Assembly: GCF_029338175.1 (NCBI RefSeq) | Contig: NZ_CP119862.1 | Span: 4,062,839-4,126,838, forward strand | Direction: 5' to 3' | DNA: 64,000 nucleotides | Source of the DNA: Citrobacter enshiensis | GTDB lineage: Bacteria > Pseudomonadota > Gammaproteobacteria > Enterobacterales > Enterobacteriaceae | Part shown: positions 46,804-60,248 of the stretch, piece after piece | How the letters are laid out: the number at the start of each line of letters is the position of its first letter | Position numbering within the stretch: position 1 is the first letter of the stretch | Notes under the pieces: generated by a model | The model's database searches: none | Seen by the model: only the letters and a program-made list of their open reading frames with translations | Told to the model about the DNA's origin: nothing | Position numbers and translations under genes: made by a program

Positions 46804-48162
46804 CTACTTCCAGATACGCAGTTCATCATCGCTAGCGGGTTTGGATTCTTTCGCCTTCGGACGCGAAAGCGAATACCAATCAAAATGACGCGTCAGGAAC
46901 ATCACTCCGCTCAACGCCAACAGGAGTACGCCGGTTCCCAGCAACAACGCGCTGTCTGCGGAGTTCAACAGTACCCACATCACCCCATCCAGCGCCAGTA
47001 ACGCCAGTGTAAACACCACGCTGTTACGCCAACCTTTCAACACAGCCTGTAAATAAACACCGTTCATCAACGCGCCCACCAGACTTGCAGCGCCCCATGC
47101 CGCCGTAAAACCGATGTGTTCAGACAGGGCCAGTAATACCAGGTAAAACATGACCAGTGACATCCCGACCAGCAGGTATTGTATGGGATGCAGTCGTTGC
47201 GCCGTCAGGGTTTCAAAGACGAAAAAGGCCATAAACGTCAGCGCAATCAGCAAGATGGCATATTTTGTTGCCCTGTCGGTTAATTGATACTGATCGGCGG
47301 GCGTGGTGACGGCGACTCTGAACGACGGTAGGCTGTACCAGCCCATTTTTTCGGTCTCTCCAGCCTCGGGAAACTGCTCTCCAAGATTATTGGCAAACCA
47401 GCTACTCTGCCATTTTGCGTGAAAACCCGACTCGCTCAGCTCACGGCTGGTCGGTAAGAAATCGCCCAGGAATCTGGGATGGGGCCAGTTGCTGACCAGC
47501 GTCATTTCGCTATTTCGCCCCACCGGCACCACGGAGAAACTCCCGGTTCCACTCAGATTCAGCGAAAACGCCAGACTCAGATTGGTCTTTACCCATTGCG
47601 CATCCGGCAGTGGAATATGGAGACCTTGTACCCCACCGGCAAGTCCGGTACCGGGTTCAACGGTCAGCGCAGTACCATTCACCTGCGGCGCATTCACCAC
47701 ACCGATCCCCCGGGCATCGCCCACGCCCACCACGATAAAGGGTTTTCCGAGCGTAATATTCGGCCTTTCTAATTCGCTCAGGCGAGTGGCATCAAACTCC
47801 GCTTTCACCGATAAATCGCTGTGCCAGACCTGACCATCATAAATACCGATGTTACGGGACTCAACGTTCTGATTTCCCTCCACCATCAAGGATTCCGGCA
47901 GCCAGAAATGAATGTAGCTGCGCTTATGCTGAACTTCTTTCTCATTTTCCAGAACGGTATACAGCTCTGTCACGGGAACCGCTACCAGCGGGCCGACCAC
48001 TTTTTGCGGCCCACTGGTACTTTGACGAATCGCATCCTCGACGGCGCTGCGGTAGTCAGCCCGCTCCACAATGATCTGTCTGACCATCATCAACGGAATC
48101 AACAGCAGTAATATCGCGCCACTTAACGTGACCATTTTCCAGAACAGGGGGGATTTAAACAT
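46804..48162 (-). CDS. creD: CreD, inner membrane protein of the Cre regulon
   Basis: 452 residues from ATG 48162, preceded by AAAGGAGAAAGG. An N-terminal membrane anchor, a large periplasmic domain (about residues 35-290) and a cluster of five or six C-terminal membrane segments (LLIALTFMAFFVFETLTAQRLHPIQYLLVG). CreBC-activated; loss or overexpression affects colicin tolerance and envelope integrity in E. coli. Convergent with arcA. Confidence 0.95.
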   Translation of the reverse strand: MFKSPLFWKMVTLSGAILLLLIPLMMVRQIIVERADYRSAVEDAIRQSTSGPQKVVGPLVAVPVTELYTVLENEKEVQHKRSYIHFWLPESLMVEGNQNVESRNIGIYDGQVWHSDLSVKAEFDATRLSELERPNITLGKPFIVVGVGDARGIGVVNAPQVNGTALTVEPGTGLAGGVQGLHIPLPDAQWVKTNLSLAFSLNLSGTGSFSVVPVGRNSEMTLVSNWPHPRFLGDFLPTSRELSESGFHAKWQSSWFANNLGEQFPEAGETEKMGWYSLPSFRVAVTTPADQYQLTDRATKYAILLIALTFMAFFVFETLTAQRLHPIQYLLVGMSLVMFYLVLLALSEHIGFTAAWGAASLVGALMNGVYLQAVLKGWRNSVVFTLALLALDGVMWVLLNSADSALLLGTGVLLLALSGVMFLTRHFDWYSLSRPKAKESKPASDDELRIWK

Positions 48163-48220
48163 AGCCTTTCTCCTTTGCAATAACAGCAGAGTAGAGAGGC
48201 TATGTGGGGAGAATTTGAAG

Positions 48221-49649
48221 TTATGTGAAGTGACGGTGAAGTGTCAGCGATGCCTGAACGCCGCCTTCCGGGCGGTTCTTCAATGCGACCTCTCCTTTGA
48301 GTAAACGGGCCACTTCGCTCACGAACGCCAGTCCCAGACCGCCTGCTCTTGTGCCCATTCTCACGCGGCAACGAGTAGAAACGTTCAAATATACGCGGCA
48401 AAGCAAAATCGGGAATTCCGCTGCCGGTGTCGCAAATCAGGAGTGTGACGTACTCCGCATCGGCTTCCGCCTTCAGGAAAATCTCCCCCTGCAAAGGGGT
48501 AAAATCGATCGCGTTATCAAGCAGATTCCCCAGCGCCTGCTCCAGCAGCGCCGGATCGGCTGAAACCACATACGGCGAAGGGCTGATATGCAGCGAGATA
48601 TTTTTTCGCTGCCAGCTGGATGCTGCGGGCCTCGCCCACCTGGGCCAATAGCGGGTCGACAGCCACCGGCGTCAGCGCGATATCCTGCCGATTTTCCAGT
48701 CGCGCCTGCCGCAGCAGGGTTTCGACCAACGCCTGCATGCGGGCGTTTTGCGTCAGTATATTCCCGGTAAACCGCGCGACCACATCGGGAGGCGGCCCCT
48801 CGCGCAAGATCTCCGCTGCGCCGCGAATCGCCGCCAGCGGGCTTTTCAATTCATGGGTTCAAGGCATACACATACTGTTCAATGTAGTTTTTACCTTCCA
48901 GCTTCAGACGCATACTTTCCAGCGCCTGCGCCAGTTTACGCAGCTCACTGCTGCCCAGTTCTGGTAAGGCGACCGGTTGATTCTCCGTCACCGAATCGGC
49001 ATAGCGCGCCAGTCTGGCAATAGAGCGGTTGATCCACCAGACCATCCCAACGCCAATCACTAACGCGATGCCCAACAATATGGCGCTCGCCCACAATATT
49101 CGCCGTTCACTACGCTTAATAACCGGAGCCATCGCCGCATTGGGTTTACCCACGCTAAGTACGCCGATGATATTGCTACCGTCGGTAATCGGCGCGGCGA
49201 CATACATCACTGTGCTTTCCGGGTCATCCGGATTTTGCGGCGTGCTGCGCGCACCATACTGCCCGCGAAGCGTGAGCCACACATCATTCCAGCGGGAGTA
49301 GTCTTCGCCTACCGCTTTGTTTGCAGAATCAAACAGCTACCTTACCCTGGGCATCGGTCATGTAGACATGGTATTCATTGCGCACTTTGTTAATACCGCT
49401 GATATTGGCGCGAAAGGGACGGTTCTGCAGATGGCTGAACGCCTGCGCTAGTCTGCCATGTGCAGGATCGCCAGAGAGCATATCATCCCGCGCCAGCGCC
49501 GCCAGCAGCGTCGCAGTATCTATCAGAGTCCCTTCCGTTGCCCTGCGCACACCTGGCTTTATCTCCTGCACAAAGATCGATAGTACAAACCAGGCGGCGA
49601 CGGCCACAATCAGAAAGTAGCCGAGCAGCAATCGCATCCCAATGCGCAT
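48221..49649 (-). CDS. creC: CreC, sensor histidine kinase (four frameshifts)
   Basis: 474 residues after removing four extra bases near 49336, 48858, 48600 and 48344. Two N-terminal membrane segments flank a periplasmic sensor; a HAMP-like region follows at WWINRSIARLARYADSV. The phospho-acceptor His lies in YALTHELKSPLAAIRGAAEIL, the N box in NLLDNAIDFTP, and the G boxes in DTGSGIP and GGLGLAFVSEV. The ATG overlaps the creB stop (TGATG). Senses metabolic state; partner CreB. Confidence 0.93.
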
Positions 49650-50338
49650 CAGGCGCTCCTCAGGCTGTATCCCATACCGCGATGAGTGTTAATGGGAGAG
49701 ACTTCCGGATTGATCGCCCTTAGCTTCGCCCGCAACGTTTTGATATGCGTATCGACCGTCCTGTCAAAGGTATCCTGCGCATCGGCCCAGACCAGATCCA
49801 TCAGCTGCTGACGAGAGTAAACGCGCCCAGGCGACACCAGCAACGTTTTCAGTAACAGAAATTCATAGCGCGTAAGGTTGAGCGGTATGTCGCACCAGGC
49901 AATTTGCGCCGCAGGCTCATTCAGCTCAAATTGCCCAATACGCAGAACAGGTGAAGGGGTTGAAAACTTCTTCACACGCCGGAGCAGTGTGCGCACTCTG
50001 GCGCACACTTCCCGTGGAGAAAACGGTTTCGCGACATAGTCATCCGCACCAATCTCCAGACCGAGCAGCCGATCCACTTCGTCGCTACGTGCGGTCAAAA
50101 AGAGGATCGGTAATGCCGGGTGGCGTTCCAGCAATTTTCTACACAACTCGAATCCACTGATATCGGGTAACCCTACATCCAGAATGACGACATCGGGCAG
50201 TCTGGAACGTGCTTGTTCCAGTACGGGGAACCCGCGTTCAAACGCCTCGACGGTAAATCCTTCCTGTTGCAGCATGTAGATAAGCGTATCGGCAATACCT
50301 TGCTCATCTTCAACCAACCATACCCGTTCCTGTTGCAT
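49649..50338 (-). CDS. creB: CreB, response regulator
   Basis: 229 residues from ATG 50338. OmpR family: receiver domain with acidic pocket WLVEDEQG and phospho-Asp in DVVILDVGLPDISGFEL, lysine in YVAKPFSPREV, and a winged-helix output domain ending INTHRGMGYSLRSA. Activates creD and other cre-tagged genes when phosphorylated by CreC or acetyl phosphate. Confidence 0.97.
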   Translation of the reverse strand: MQQERVWLVEDEQGIADTLIYMLQQEGFTVEAFERGFPVLEQARSRLPDVVILDVGLPDISGFELCRKLLERHPALPILFLTARSDEVDRLLGLEIGADDYVAKPFSPREVCARVRTLLRRVKKFSTPSPVLRIGQFELNEPAAQIAWCDIPLNLTRYEFLLLKTLLVSPGRVYSRQQLMDLVWADAQDTFDRTVDTHIKTLRAKLRAINPEVSPINTHRGMGYSLRSA

Positions 50339-50349
50339 AGACTTCCTTG

Positions 50350-50821
50350 TTATTCCCGCCACGCATAATGGCACCGCGCTATGGCATTTTTTGGCGACCC
50401 GTCGACAACCTTGTCAGAGTATGCCAGATAGGCCAGCGCGTTGCGTTTCGCATCATAAAAACGGACGACCTGTAGCGACTTAAACACCAGCGAAGTGCGC
50501 TTCTTAAAGACGACTTCACCTTCCGCCTTACCCGTTTTAATTCTTTCGCTCAGTTCAACCGGTCTCAACCTGCTGACACGAAATAGCGGCATCAGAGGTG
50601 TCTTCAGCGAGTCCCAGTCCCCCTTTAATGCCCCCTGTTTTTGCACGGCTCACGTAGCAGGTGACGTTTTTGACATCGGGATCATCGAACGCTTCCACGA
50701 CAATTTTATGATCCGGCCCCAGCACTTTGAAGACGGTATCGACCGAACCCAATCTGCTCTGCATGCGCAACATGCGTCAGCATAAGCAGAATTGAGGATA
50801 TTACTAAGCTCTTATATTTCA
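50350..50821 (-). CDS. creA: CreA, conserved periplasmic protein (frameshifted)
   Basis: About 157 residues after correction. A signal peptide [21 protein letters not shown] precedes the mature N-terminus [11 protein letters not shown]; an extra C near 50749 hides the start from the rest of the frame. A second extra T near 50564 breaks [14 protein letters not shown]. The last ten codons ([10 protein letters not shown]) differ from E. coli IAAVPVMPWRQ and probably hold two more indels. First gene of creABCD, function unknown, divergent from rob. Confidence 0.88.
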
Positions 50822-51033
50822 TATTGTTACCATTTTTAAATGTTACGCTGTGCAATTATTAAACATTTTAAGATAAAATGTTTACAGATCACAGGATTAC
50901 AATAATCACGCTTTCGACTGACCAAAAAAAGCATTTATGCGCAAAAAAAACACTGAATGCTAAAACAGCAAAAAATGCTATTATCCGAATACCCTGATGT
51001 CAGGTACTCGTTGTTGAAAGATGAGGATATTTT
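50822..51033. promoter_or_regulatory. creA-rob divergent promoter region
   Basis: 212 nt, AT-rich, between divergent creA and rob starts. Expected to hold the creA and rob promoters; no operator is identified with confidence. Confidence 0.45.
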
Positions 51034-51906
51034 ATGGATCAGGCTGGCATTATTCGCGACCTATTAATCTGGCTGGAAGGTCATCTGGATCAGCCCCTGT
51101 CGCTTGACAATGTGGCGGCAAAAGCGGGTTATTCCAAGTGGCATCTGCAGAGAATGTTCAAGGACGTGACGGGCCATGCTATCGGCGCTTATATCCGCGC
51201 CCGTCGATTATCGAAATCCGCTGTGGCGTTGCGCCTGACGGCGCGTCCGATTCTGGACATTGCTCTGCAATACCGCTTCGATTCTCAACAAACTTTTACA
51301 CGCGCTTTTAAGAAACAGTTCTCCCAAAACGCCAGCGTTGTATCGCCGTTCTCCAGAATGGAGCCTCCTTCGGGATCCGCCCTCCTCTGCGCTTGGGCGA
51401 ATTTACCCTGCCTGAACATCAGTTTGTCACGCTGGAAGACACCAGTCTGCTCGGCATCACGCAGAGTTACTTCTGTTCGCTGGAACAAATTTCCGATTTC
51501 CGCCACGAGATGCGCGTTCAGTTCTGGCGAGATTTCCTGAGCCAGGCGCCGACGATCCCTCCGGTGCTGTACGGGCTTAACGAGTCGCGCCCAAGTCTTG
51601 AGAAAGATGACGAGCAGGAAGTGTTTTACACCACCGCCCTACCGCGAGAGCAAGCCGACGGTTTATGTGCAGTCCGGACACCCGGTTCTGCTGCAAGGGG
51701 GTGAATACGTGATGTTCACTTATGAAGGGCTGGGTACCGGCGTTCAGGACTTTATCCTGACAGTCTACGGTACATGCATGCCAATGCTGAATCTGACTCG
51801 CCGTAAAGGGCAGGATATAGAGCGATACTTCCCGGCAGATGATGCCAAAGCCGGCGATCGCCCTATTAACCTGCGCTGTGAATTCCTGATTCCGATTCGT
51901 CGTTAA
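51034..51906 (+). CDS. rob: Rob, AraC/XylS-family regulator (three frameshifts)
   Basis: 289 residues after removing three extra bases near 51328, 51365 and 51663. The first 96 residues match E. coli Rob almost exactly, including both helix-turn-helix units (LDNVAAKAGYSKWHLQRMFK, ILDIALQYRFDSQQTFTRAFKKQF). The C-terminal GyrI-like effector domain follows (PPLRLGEFTLPEHQFVTLED, CELIPIRR-like tail). Activates mar/sox/rob genes for antibiotic and solvent tolerance. Its stop overlaps the convergent gpmB stop. Confidence 0.95.
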
Positions 51907-52552
51907 CGCTGCAACTCATCCAACGCAGGGGCGTCCAGATGCGATATGTCCCCTGCGGTTTCAACAACCCAGCCAGACGCCAGCCACAAACTTTCCTGAT
52001 AATCGACGCGGGAAATAGAGCAGTTACGCAGGCGTAACCGACGCTCCGCCCAGGCTGGCAACCCCAGAATCGTACTCACCAGACAGCCCAGCGCAATACC
52101 GTGGCTGACCAGCAGAGGTCGGCTGTCCTTGTGGGAGTTCCAGGCAGGACATCAGTGCCGCGTTAACGCGCTCACTCAGTTCCTGCATTGATTCGCCGTC
52201 CGGAATACGGCCATCAACCGTGCCGTTAACCAGTTGGCGGCGCCAGTTCTCTTCTTCTTCACTGAGTGAATCGATGTGCCGTTTTTCCAGCACGCCCATA
52301 TTCAGCTCACGCAGACGAGCGTCGAAGGTGATATCACAGCCACACGCCTGGGCGAATTATCTCTGCCGTGCGACGCGTGCGACCTAAATCACTGCTCACG
52401 ATGTGCGTAATGCCAAGCTCTTTGGCGCGCGCGCCCACCTGCATTGCTTGTTGCTCACCTTTAGCGGTCAGCGGGCTGTCAGACTGGCCTTGAATACGTC
52501 GCTCGGCGTTCCACTGCGTCTCACCGTGGCGAACAAGGTATACCTGTAACAT
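51903..52552 (-). CDS. gpmB: GpmB (YtjC), histidine phosphatase family protein (two frameshifts)
   Basis: 215 residues after removing extra G bases near 52354 and 52135. RHG motif LVRHGETQWNAERRIQGQSDSPL at the N-terminus, SSDLGRTRRTAEII near 60, LLVSHGIALGCLVST near 150. Annotated as a phosphoglycerate mutase, but the E. coli protein has little mutase activity and acts as a phosphatase. Convergent with rob. Confidence 0.93.
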
Positions 52553-52603
52553 GCTTTTTATCCGTTATACTGCGATGACATTTTTTTCTGAGTAAATCTG
52601 ATT

Positions 52604-53119
52604 ATGCACCATGTTGTCTCAGCAACCACCAATCCCGCCAAAATTCAGGCAATTCTGCAGGCATTTAACGAGATCTTCGGTGAAGGATCCTGCCATATTG
52701 AATCCGTCTCCGTCGAGAGCGGGGTACCAGAACAGCCCTTTGGAAGTCCGGAAACGCGTGCTGGCGCACGAAATCGCGTAGAAAACGCGCGCGCCCTGCG
52801 CCCGCAGGCTGACTTTTGGGGTCGCCATTGAAGCGGGTATTGATGAGGGCAGTACATTCAGTTGGGTCGTTATCGAAAACCGCGAACAGCGCGGGGAATC
52901 ACGTTCAGCCACCCTGCCGTTACCCGCCGTCATTCTGGAGAAAGTACAGGCAGGGGATGCGCTCGGCCCGGTGATGTCTCACTATACCGGCATTGATGAG
53001 ATTGGGCGTAAAGAGGGGGCTATTGGCGTGTTTACCGCCGGAATGTTAACCCGCACCAGCGTCTATCACCAGCGGTGATTCTGGCGTTAAGTCCGTTCCA
53101 TAATGCGGTGTATCGATAA
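52604..53119 (+). CDS. yjjX: YjjX, inosine/xanthosine triphosphatase (two frameshifts)
   Basis: 171 residues after correction of an extra G near 52820 ([11 protein letters not shown]) and a missing G near 53073 ([18 protein letters not shown]). NTPase superfamily related to Maf/HAM1: [18 protein letters not shown] at the N-terminus and [15 protein letters not shown] near 130. Hydrolyses ITP/XTP, sparing oxidised nucleotides from incorporation. Divergent from gpmB with a 51-nt gap. Confidence 0.92.
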
Positions 53120-53124
53120 TGTTT

Positions 53125-53606
<482 letters not shown>

Positions 53607-53630
53607 GATAGCATAACACAACCGATGCGA

Positions 53631-55572
53631 TCAGTAACGGCGCTGCCATTCTGTGTCACTCATCAACGTCGGCTTACCGCCCATGAAGTAGCGATAGTAA
53701 GCGTCATAAGCCAGTACATTCTTCACATAGCCGCGCGTTTCAGAAAAGGGAATGCTTTCCACAAACGCAACGGCATCAATGCGCCCGGCGCTATTACCAA
53801 GCCAGGTGCGTACGCGGCCCGGCCCGGCGTTATAAGCCGCAGAGGAGAAGATGCGGTTGTTGCCGAACTGCTGGTACACATACTGTAAGTAGCTGGTGCC
53901 AATATTGATATTGGTTTCCGGGTCTAACAGTTGGTTCGGACTGCTGTACCCCGGAATGGAGAACATTTTCACCGTATGCGTTGCCGTGCCTGGCATGATT
54001 TGCATCAAACCGCTGGCGCCTACCGGGGATTTCACTTTCGGATTCCACGCGCCTTTCCTGACGCGCAATGGCCATCGCATAGCTCTGCGGAACCTCTTTG
54101 CTGCTGGTGTAACGCGTGAAGAGATCTTTATAGGCCAGCGGGAAACGCTCTTCCAGATGATCCCACAACTTACCGGCGATCGTCGCCTGCACGCTGAGAT
54201 CCCACCAATGGTTGTTGAATGCATAACGTGCCAGCTGCGCCTGTTCGGATTTGGTTTTGCTGGTCACCAGATTCGCCCATTCGCTACGCGCGGTGTTGTC
54301 CATATTCCAGTACATCAGTTCCCGAACCCGCGCCATTTCTGGCCCCTGCGTCAGCGCCGAATCAACATTATCAGGCGCTTTATCGATTTTCAGGACGTAC
54401 TCTTCATCTAAACGCTGTGCTGCCACCATTGGGTAGAAACCACGTTGCTGCATCAGCGCATGCAGGATCTCTTTCGCCTCCGCATCACGGCCCCGTTCCA
54501 GCAACAGGTCGGCTTGCCAGTAACGCCACTCGTCTTTTTCCTTGGCTTCCATGGGCAGACGCGCCAGCCAGGTGTTCAGCCCCCGACGATCGCCATTTCC
54601 TAACGCCATACGGACACGACGCTCGACCAGCGTCGTCGACTGCGATCGCATAATGGCGTCGTCACGCCATTTCGCCTGTTCATCGGTGACGTCATTGCCC
54701 ATCAGTCGCCACGCGACGATGTCACGCAACTCCTGGAGTTTGATTCCTCATTCAGCTGTTGCGCCTGCACCAGAGAAGGGATCATCAGTCGGGCATTTTC
54801 GACGTCCTGACGCGCCCACGCTGGCAAAGGCGACCGCCGCCATTTGACGGGTAAAATCGGTTGCATCGGTGGTGCGCGCAAATGTCATCACGCTGTTGGG
54901 ATCATTCGCCAGAGAGATAATGGCAGAGGCAATCGTCTGGTATTCCGCGGGCATCTGTCCGGCCAGCACCGTCACCAGCCCCGTGTTGCCCGCCTTCATC
55001 GCCAGCCGGATACGCTCTAAATAGGCCAACGGATCCTGCGTGCCGGAAGCCCGCCATACGCTAAATAATTTGTCACAGGCATTCGGCTGGCTTTTCCCCG
55101 TCAACCAGAGTTCTTTTGCGCCAGTCCATGCTTCTTCGGGTTGCCCGGTATTCCATTTCGCGTAGTAATAATTGCATTGCGCTTCTGTGGTGCCGGGTTT
55201 CTCTGGGCTGAATGCGAGGAGTCCTCGCCAGTCTTCACGTCGCGCCAGCTCATTCACAAAACGCGATTGCAACGTCCGCGCCGGCGGCAGCGTCGGATTA
55301 GCGCGAACAAAGTTGGTGACCGTCACTGCGGGTTGATTCATCAAATCGTCAGTGATCTGACGGTATTCAAGGTAAGGATACAGCGGGTAATTCTTCAGTC
55401 CTGGCATCAACTGATCAACGACATCCATCTGTCGGTTATCCCAGGCCTGTTTAATTTGCGCATAGCGGTTACGCTGTTCGTCCAGTGAATCAGCCCTTGC
55501 CACGCTACTCACCGTCAGCAGGCATACGCTGGCCGCCAGAAGACGCCAGGTAAATTGTTTGGCTTTGTCCAC
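53631..55572 (-). CDS. slt: Slt, soluble lytic murein transglycosylase (four frameshifts)
   Basis: 645 residues after removing four extra bases near 54816, 54745, 54738 and 54052. A signal peptide (MDKAKQFTWRLLAASVCLLTVSSVARA) leads a long alpha-helical ring domain. The C-terminal catalytic domain has its Glu in [32 protein letters not shown] (about residue 478), and SSAAYNAGPGRVRTWL follows. Periplasmic enzyme that cleaves peptidoglycan to 1,6-anhydro-muropeptides. Confidence 0.95.
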
Positions 55573-55784
55573 AAGCTCTTCCTCTAATCAATGTACGTCA
55601 ATGCAGCTTCATGCCACGTAATAAATTTATGCTAACCAGTCATGAGCATTTGCGCCACGTTGCGGACACTTTTTTACTTTTACTGCGAGTGAGATCTGCT
55701 AGCTGGGATTGGACAGTGAAAACAGCTACACTTCGCCTTTGAAAACTATTCTTCATCTCGATAAACATAGAGGCGAAGTCCAAC
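55573..55784. promoter_or_regulatory. slt-ettA divergent promoter region
   Basis: 212 nt between divergent slt and ettA. It holds their promoters; no further element is recognised. Confidence 0.45.
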
Positions 55785-57463
55785 GTGGCTCAATTCGTTT
55801 ATACCATGCATCGTGTCGGCAAAGTGGTTCCGCCGAAACGTCATATCCTGAAAAAACATTTCTCTGAGCTTCTTCCCTGGCGCTAAGATCGGCGTACTGG
55901 GGCCTGAACTGGTGCCGGTAAGTCGACCCCTGTTGCGCATTATTGGCTGTGCATCGATACCGATATCGAAGGCGAAGCGCGCCCACCAGCCCTGGCACTA
56001 AAATTGGCTATCTGCCGCAGGAACCGAAGCTGAACCCGGAACACACCGTTCGCGAATCTATCGAAGAAGCGGTTGCCGAAGTGGTTAACGCACTGAAAGG
56101 CCTGGATGAGGTGTACGCCAAGTACGCTGAACCGGACGCTGATTTTGACAAGCTGGCTGCGCAACAGGGTAAATTTGAAGAAATTATCCAGGCACATGAT
56201 GGCCACAACCTGAACGTTACAGCTGGATACGCGCTGCTGATGCACTGCGTCTGCCAGACTGGGATGCGAAAGTCGCTACCCTTTCCGGTGGTGAACGTCG
56301 CCGTGTAGCGCTCTGCCCGTCTGCTGCTGGAAAAACCAGACATGCTGCTGCTCGACGAACCAACCAACCACCTGGATGCCGAATCCGTGGCCTGGCTGGA
56401 ACGCTTCCTGCACGACTTCGAAGGTACCGTTGTGGCGATCACCCACGACCGTTACTTCCTTGATAACGTTGCCGGTTGGATCCTCGAACTTGACCGCGGC
56501 GAAGGTATCCCGTGGGAAGGCAACTACTCTTCCTGGCTGGAGCAGAAAGACCAGCGTCTGGCGCAGGAAGCCTCTCAGGAAGCGGCTCGCCGTAAATCCA
56601 TTGAGAAAGAGCTGGAGTGGGTGCGTCAGGGCGCGAAAGGCCGCCAGTCCAAAGGCAAAGCTCGTCTGGCACGCTTTGAAGAGCTGAACAGCGCCGAATA
56701 CCAGAAACGTAACGAAACCAACGAACTGTTTATTCCACCTGGACCGCGTCTGGGCGATAAGGTCGTTGAAGTCAGTAACCTGCGTAAGTCTTACGGCGAT
56801 CGCGTACTGATCGACGATCTGAGTTTCTCAGTACCGAAAGGGGCGATTGTCGGCATCATCGGTCCGAACGGCGCGGGTAAATCCACGCTGTTCCGTATGA
56901 TGTCCGGTCAGGAGCAGCCAGACAGCGGCACCATTACGCTGGGCGAAACCGTGAAGTTGGCCTCTGTTGACCAGTTCCGTGATGCGATGGATAACAGCAA
57001 AACCGTGTGGGAAGAAGTTTCCGGCGGGCTGGATATCATGAAGATCGGCAACACCGAGATGCCAAGCCGCGCCTACGTTGGCCGCTTTAACTTTAAAGGT
57101 GTTGATCAGGGCAAACGCGTCGGCGAACTCTCCGGCGGTGAACGCGGTCGTCTGCACCTGGCGAAGCTGCTGCAGGTTGGCGGCAACATGCTGCTGCTCG
57201 ATGAACCGACCAACGACCTGGATATCGAAACCCTGCGCGCGCTGGAAAACGCCTTACTGGAATTCCCGGGTTGCGCCATGGTTATCTCGCACGACCGTTG
57301 GTTCCTCGACCGTATCGCTACCCACATTCTGGATTATCAGGATGAAGGTAAGATCGAATTCTTCGAAGGTAACTTCACCGAATACGAAGAGTATAAGAAA
57401 CGCACGCTGGGCGCAGACGCGCTGGAGCCGAAGCGTATCAAGTACAAGCGTATCGCGAAGTAA
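55785..57463 (+). CDS. ettA: EttA (YjjK), energy-dependent translational throttle ABC-F protein (N-terminal half badly frameshifted)
   Basis: E. coli EttA has 555 residues; this span is 11 nt too long for that, so about eleven extra bases, clustered at 55856-55990 and 56218-56320. A GTG start at 55785 gives [21 protein letters not shown]. The first Walker A (expected [16 protein letters not shown]) is scrambled. From 56342 the frame is clean: [15 protein letters not shown], the ABC-F linker, second Walker [35 protein letters not shown] and [16 protein letters not shown]. Binds the ribosomal E site and gates elongation by ATP/ADP ratio. Confidence 0.95.
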
Positions 57464-57467
57464 TCTG

Positions 57468-57494
57468 AATGGCCCTCTGCGGAGGGCCATTTTT

Positions 57495-57498
<4 letters not shown>
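57468..57498. terminator. Bidirectional terminator between ettA and nadR
   Basis: AATGGCCCTC-TGC-GGAGGGCCATT followed by T7. The 31-nt element separates the convergent genes. Confidence 0.92.
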
Positions 57499-58730
<1,232 letters not shown>

Positions 58731-58759
58731 AGGTGCCTCCTGCTGAAAAAAATCGTAGG

Positions 58760-58835
58760 CCGGATAAGGCATCGCTGCCATCCGGCACTTTCACCACCCC
58801 ATCCCTGATGGCGCGACGCTTTTCAGGCCCGGGAG
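58760..58835. repeat. REP/BIME element between radA and nadR
   Basis: GTAGGCCGGATAAGGCATCGCTGCCATCCGGC and a degenerate CCTGATGGCGCGACGCTTTTCAGGCC unit lie between radA and nadR on the same strand. Confidence 0.8.
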
Positions 58836-58853
58836 GTGAGTACATATAGGCAA

Positions 58854-60237
58854 TTATAAGTCGTCAAACACGCTTAACGCATCTGAGAGTTTTTTGACAC
58901 CGAAGATTTGCATCCCTTCCGGCACTTTTTTCGGGACGTTGGCCGCCGGGACAATGGCACGGCGGAAACCGTGTTTCGCCGCCTCGGAAATACGTTCCTG
59001 GCCGCTTGGTACGGGGCGAATTTCCCCCGCCAGACCGACTTCGCCAAACACCACCAGATCCTGTGGCAATGGCCTGTCGCGCAGGCTGGACACCATCGCC
59101 AGCAGCAACGCCAGGTCCGCGCTGGTTTCCGTCACTTTGACACCGCCCACCACGTTGACGAATACATCCTGGTCGGCCATCTGCAGACCGCCGTGACGAT
59201 GCAGGACCGCCAACAAAATGGCCAGGCGATTTTGTTCCAGCCCAACGGCAACACGACGCGGGTTTGCCATCATCGAGTGATCGACAAGCGCCTGAATCTC
59301 CACCAGCAGAGGGCGCGTGCCTTCCCAGACCACCATCACCGAACTGCCAGAGGTCACTTCATCACCGCGGCTTAAGAAAATAGCGGAAGGGTTACTGATT
59401 TCCCGCAGCCCCTGCTCGGTCATCGCAAAAACGCCCAGGTTCGTTGACGGCGCCAAAACGGTTCTTATGGCTGCGCAACGTCCGAAACCGGGAGTCGGCA
59501 TCGCCATCAAGCAACACGGAGCAGTCGATACAGTGCTCCAGTACCTTTGGCCCCGCCAGTGAACCGTCCTTCGTCACGTGACCGACCATCACGATAGCGA
59601 CACCGCGTGTTTTGGCAAAACGTGTCAGATAAGCCGCCGTTTCACGAACCTGCGCAACGCTGCCCGGCGAAGACTGAATATCCGCCATGTGCATCACCTG
59701 AATGGAGTCGATGACCATCAGTTTTGGTTGTTCTTCTTCGGCAATCAGGCAGATCTGTTCAATACTGGTCTCCGACAGCATATTCAGATTCGCCGTCGGC
59801 AAGCCGAGCCGATGGGCGCGCATCGCCACCTGCTGCAAAGACTCTTCCCCCGTGACGTACAGGGTTTTCATCTGTTCCGCCAGCTTGCACAGCGTTTGCA
59901 GCAGCAGCGTAGATTTCCCCGCACCGGGGTTCCCCCCAATCAGAATAGCGCTACCGGGCACGACGCCACCGCCCAGTACACGGTCAAATTCTTTAAAACC
60001 GGTAGAAAAACGTGGCAGTTCCTCAAGACTGATATCCGCCAGCTTCTGCACTTTTGCCACGCCTGCATTACCGGCATAGCCGCTGAGCCGCTCGTTACGC
60101 GCCACCGTCGGCGATGCCGCAAGGCGCACCTCAGTGATGGTGTTCCAGGCGTTGCAAGCGCTACATTGCCCCTGCCAGCGCGGATAATCGGCCCCGCATT
60201 CATTACAAACAAAGGCGCGTTTTGGAGCTTTTGCCAC
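58854..60237 (-). CDS. radA: RadA (Sms), DNA branch-migration ATPase (one frameshift)
   Basis: 460 residues after removing one extra G near 59439 (GAVNELGVFAMTEQGL). N-terminal C4 zinc finger FVCNECGADYPRWQGQCSAC, RecA-like Walker A GGNPGAGKSTLLLQTL near residue 100, the RadA-specific KNRFG motif near 255, and a C-terminal Lon-protease-like domain. Promotes branch migration in homologous recombination. 11 nt downstream of serB. Confidence 0.96.
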
Positions 60238-60248
60238 GGGTTACCTCG

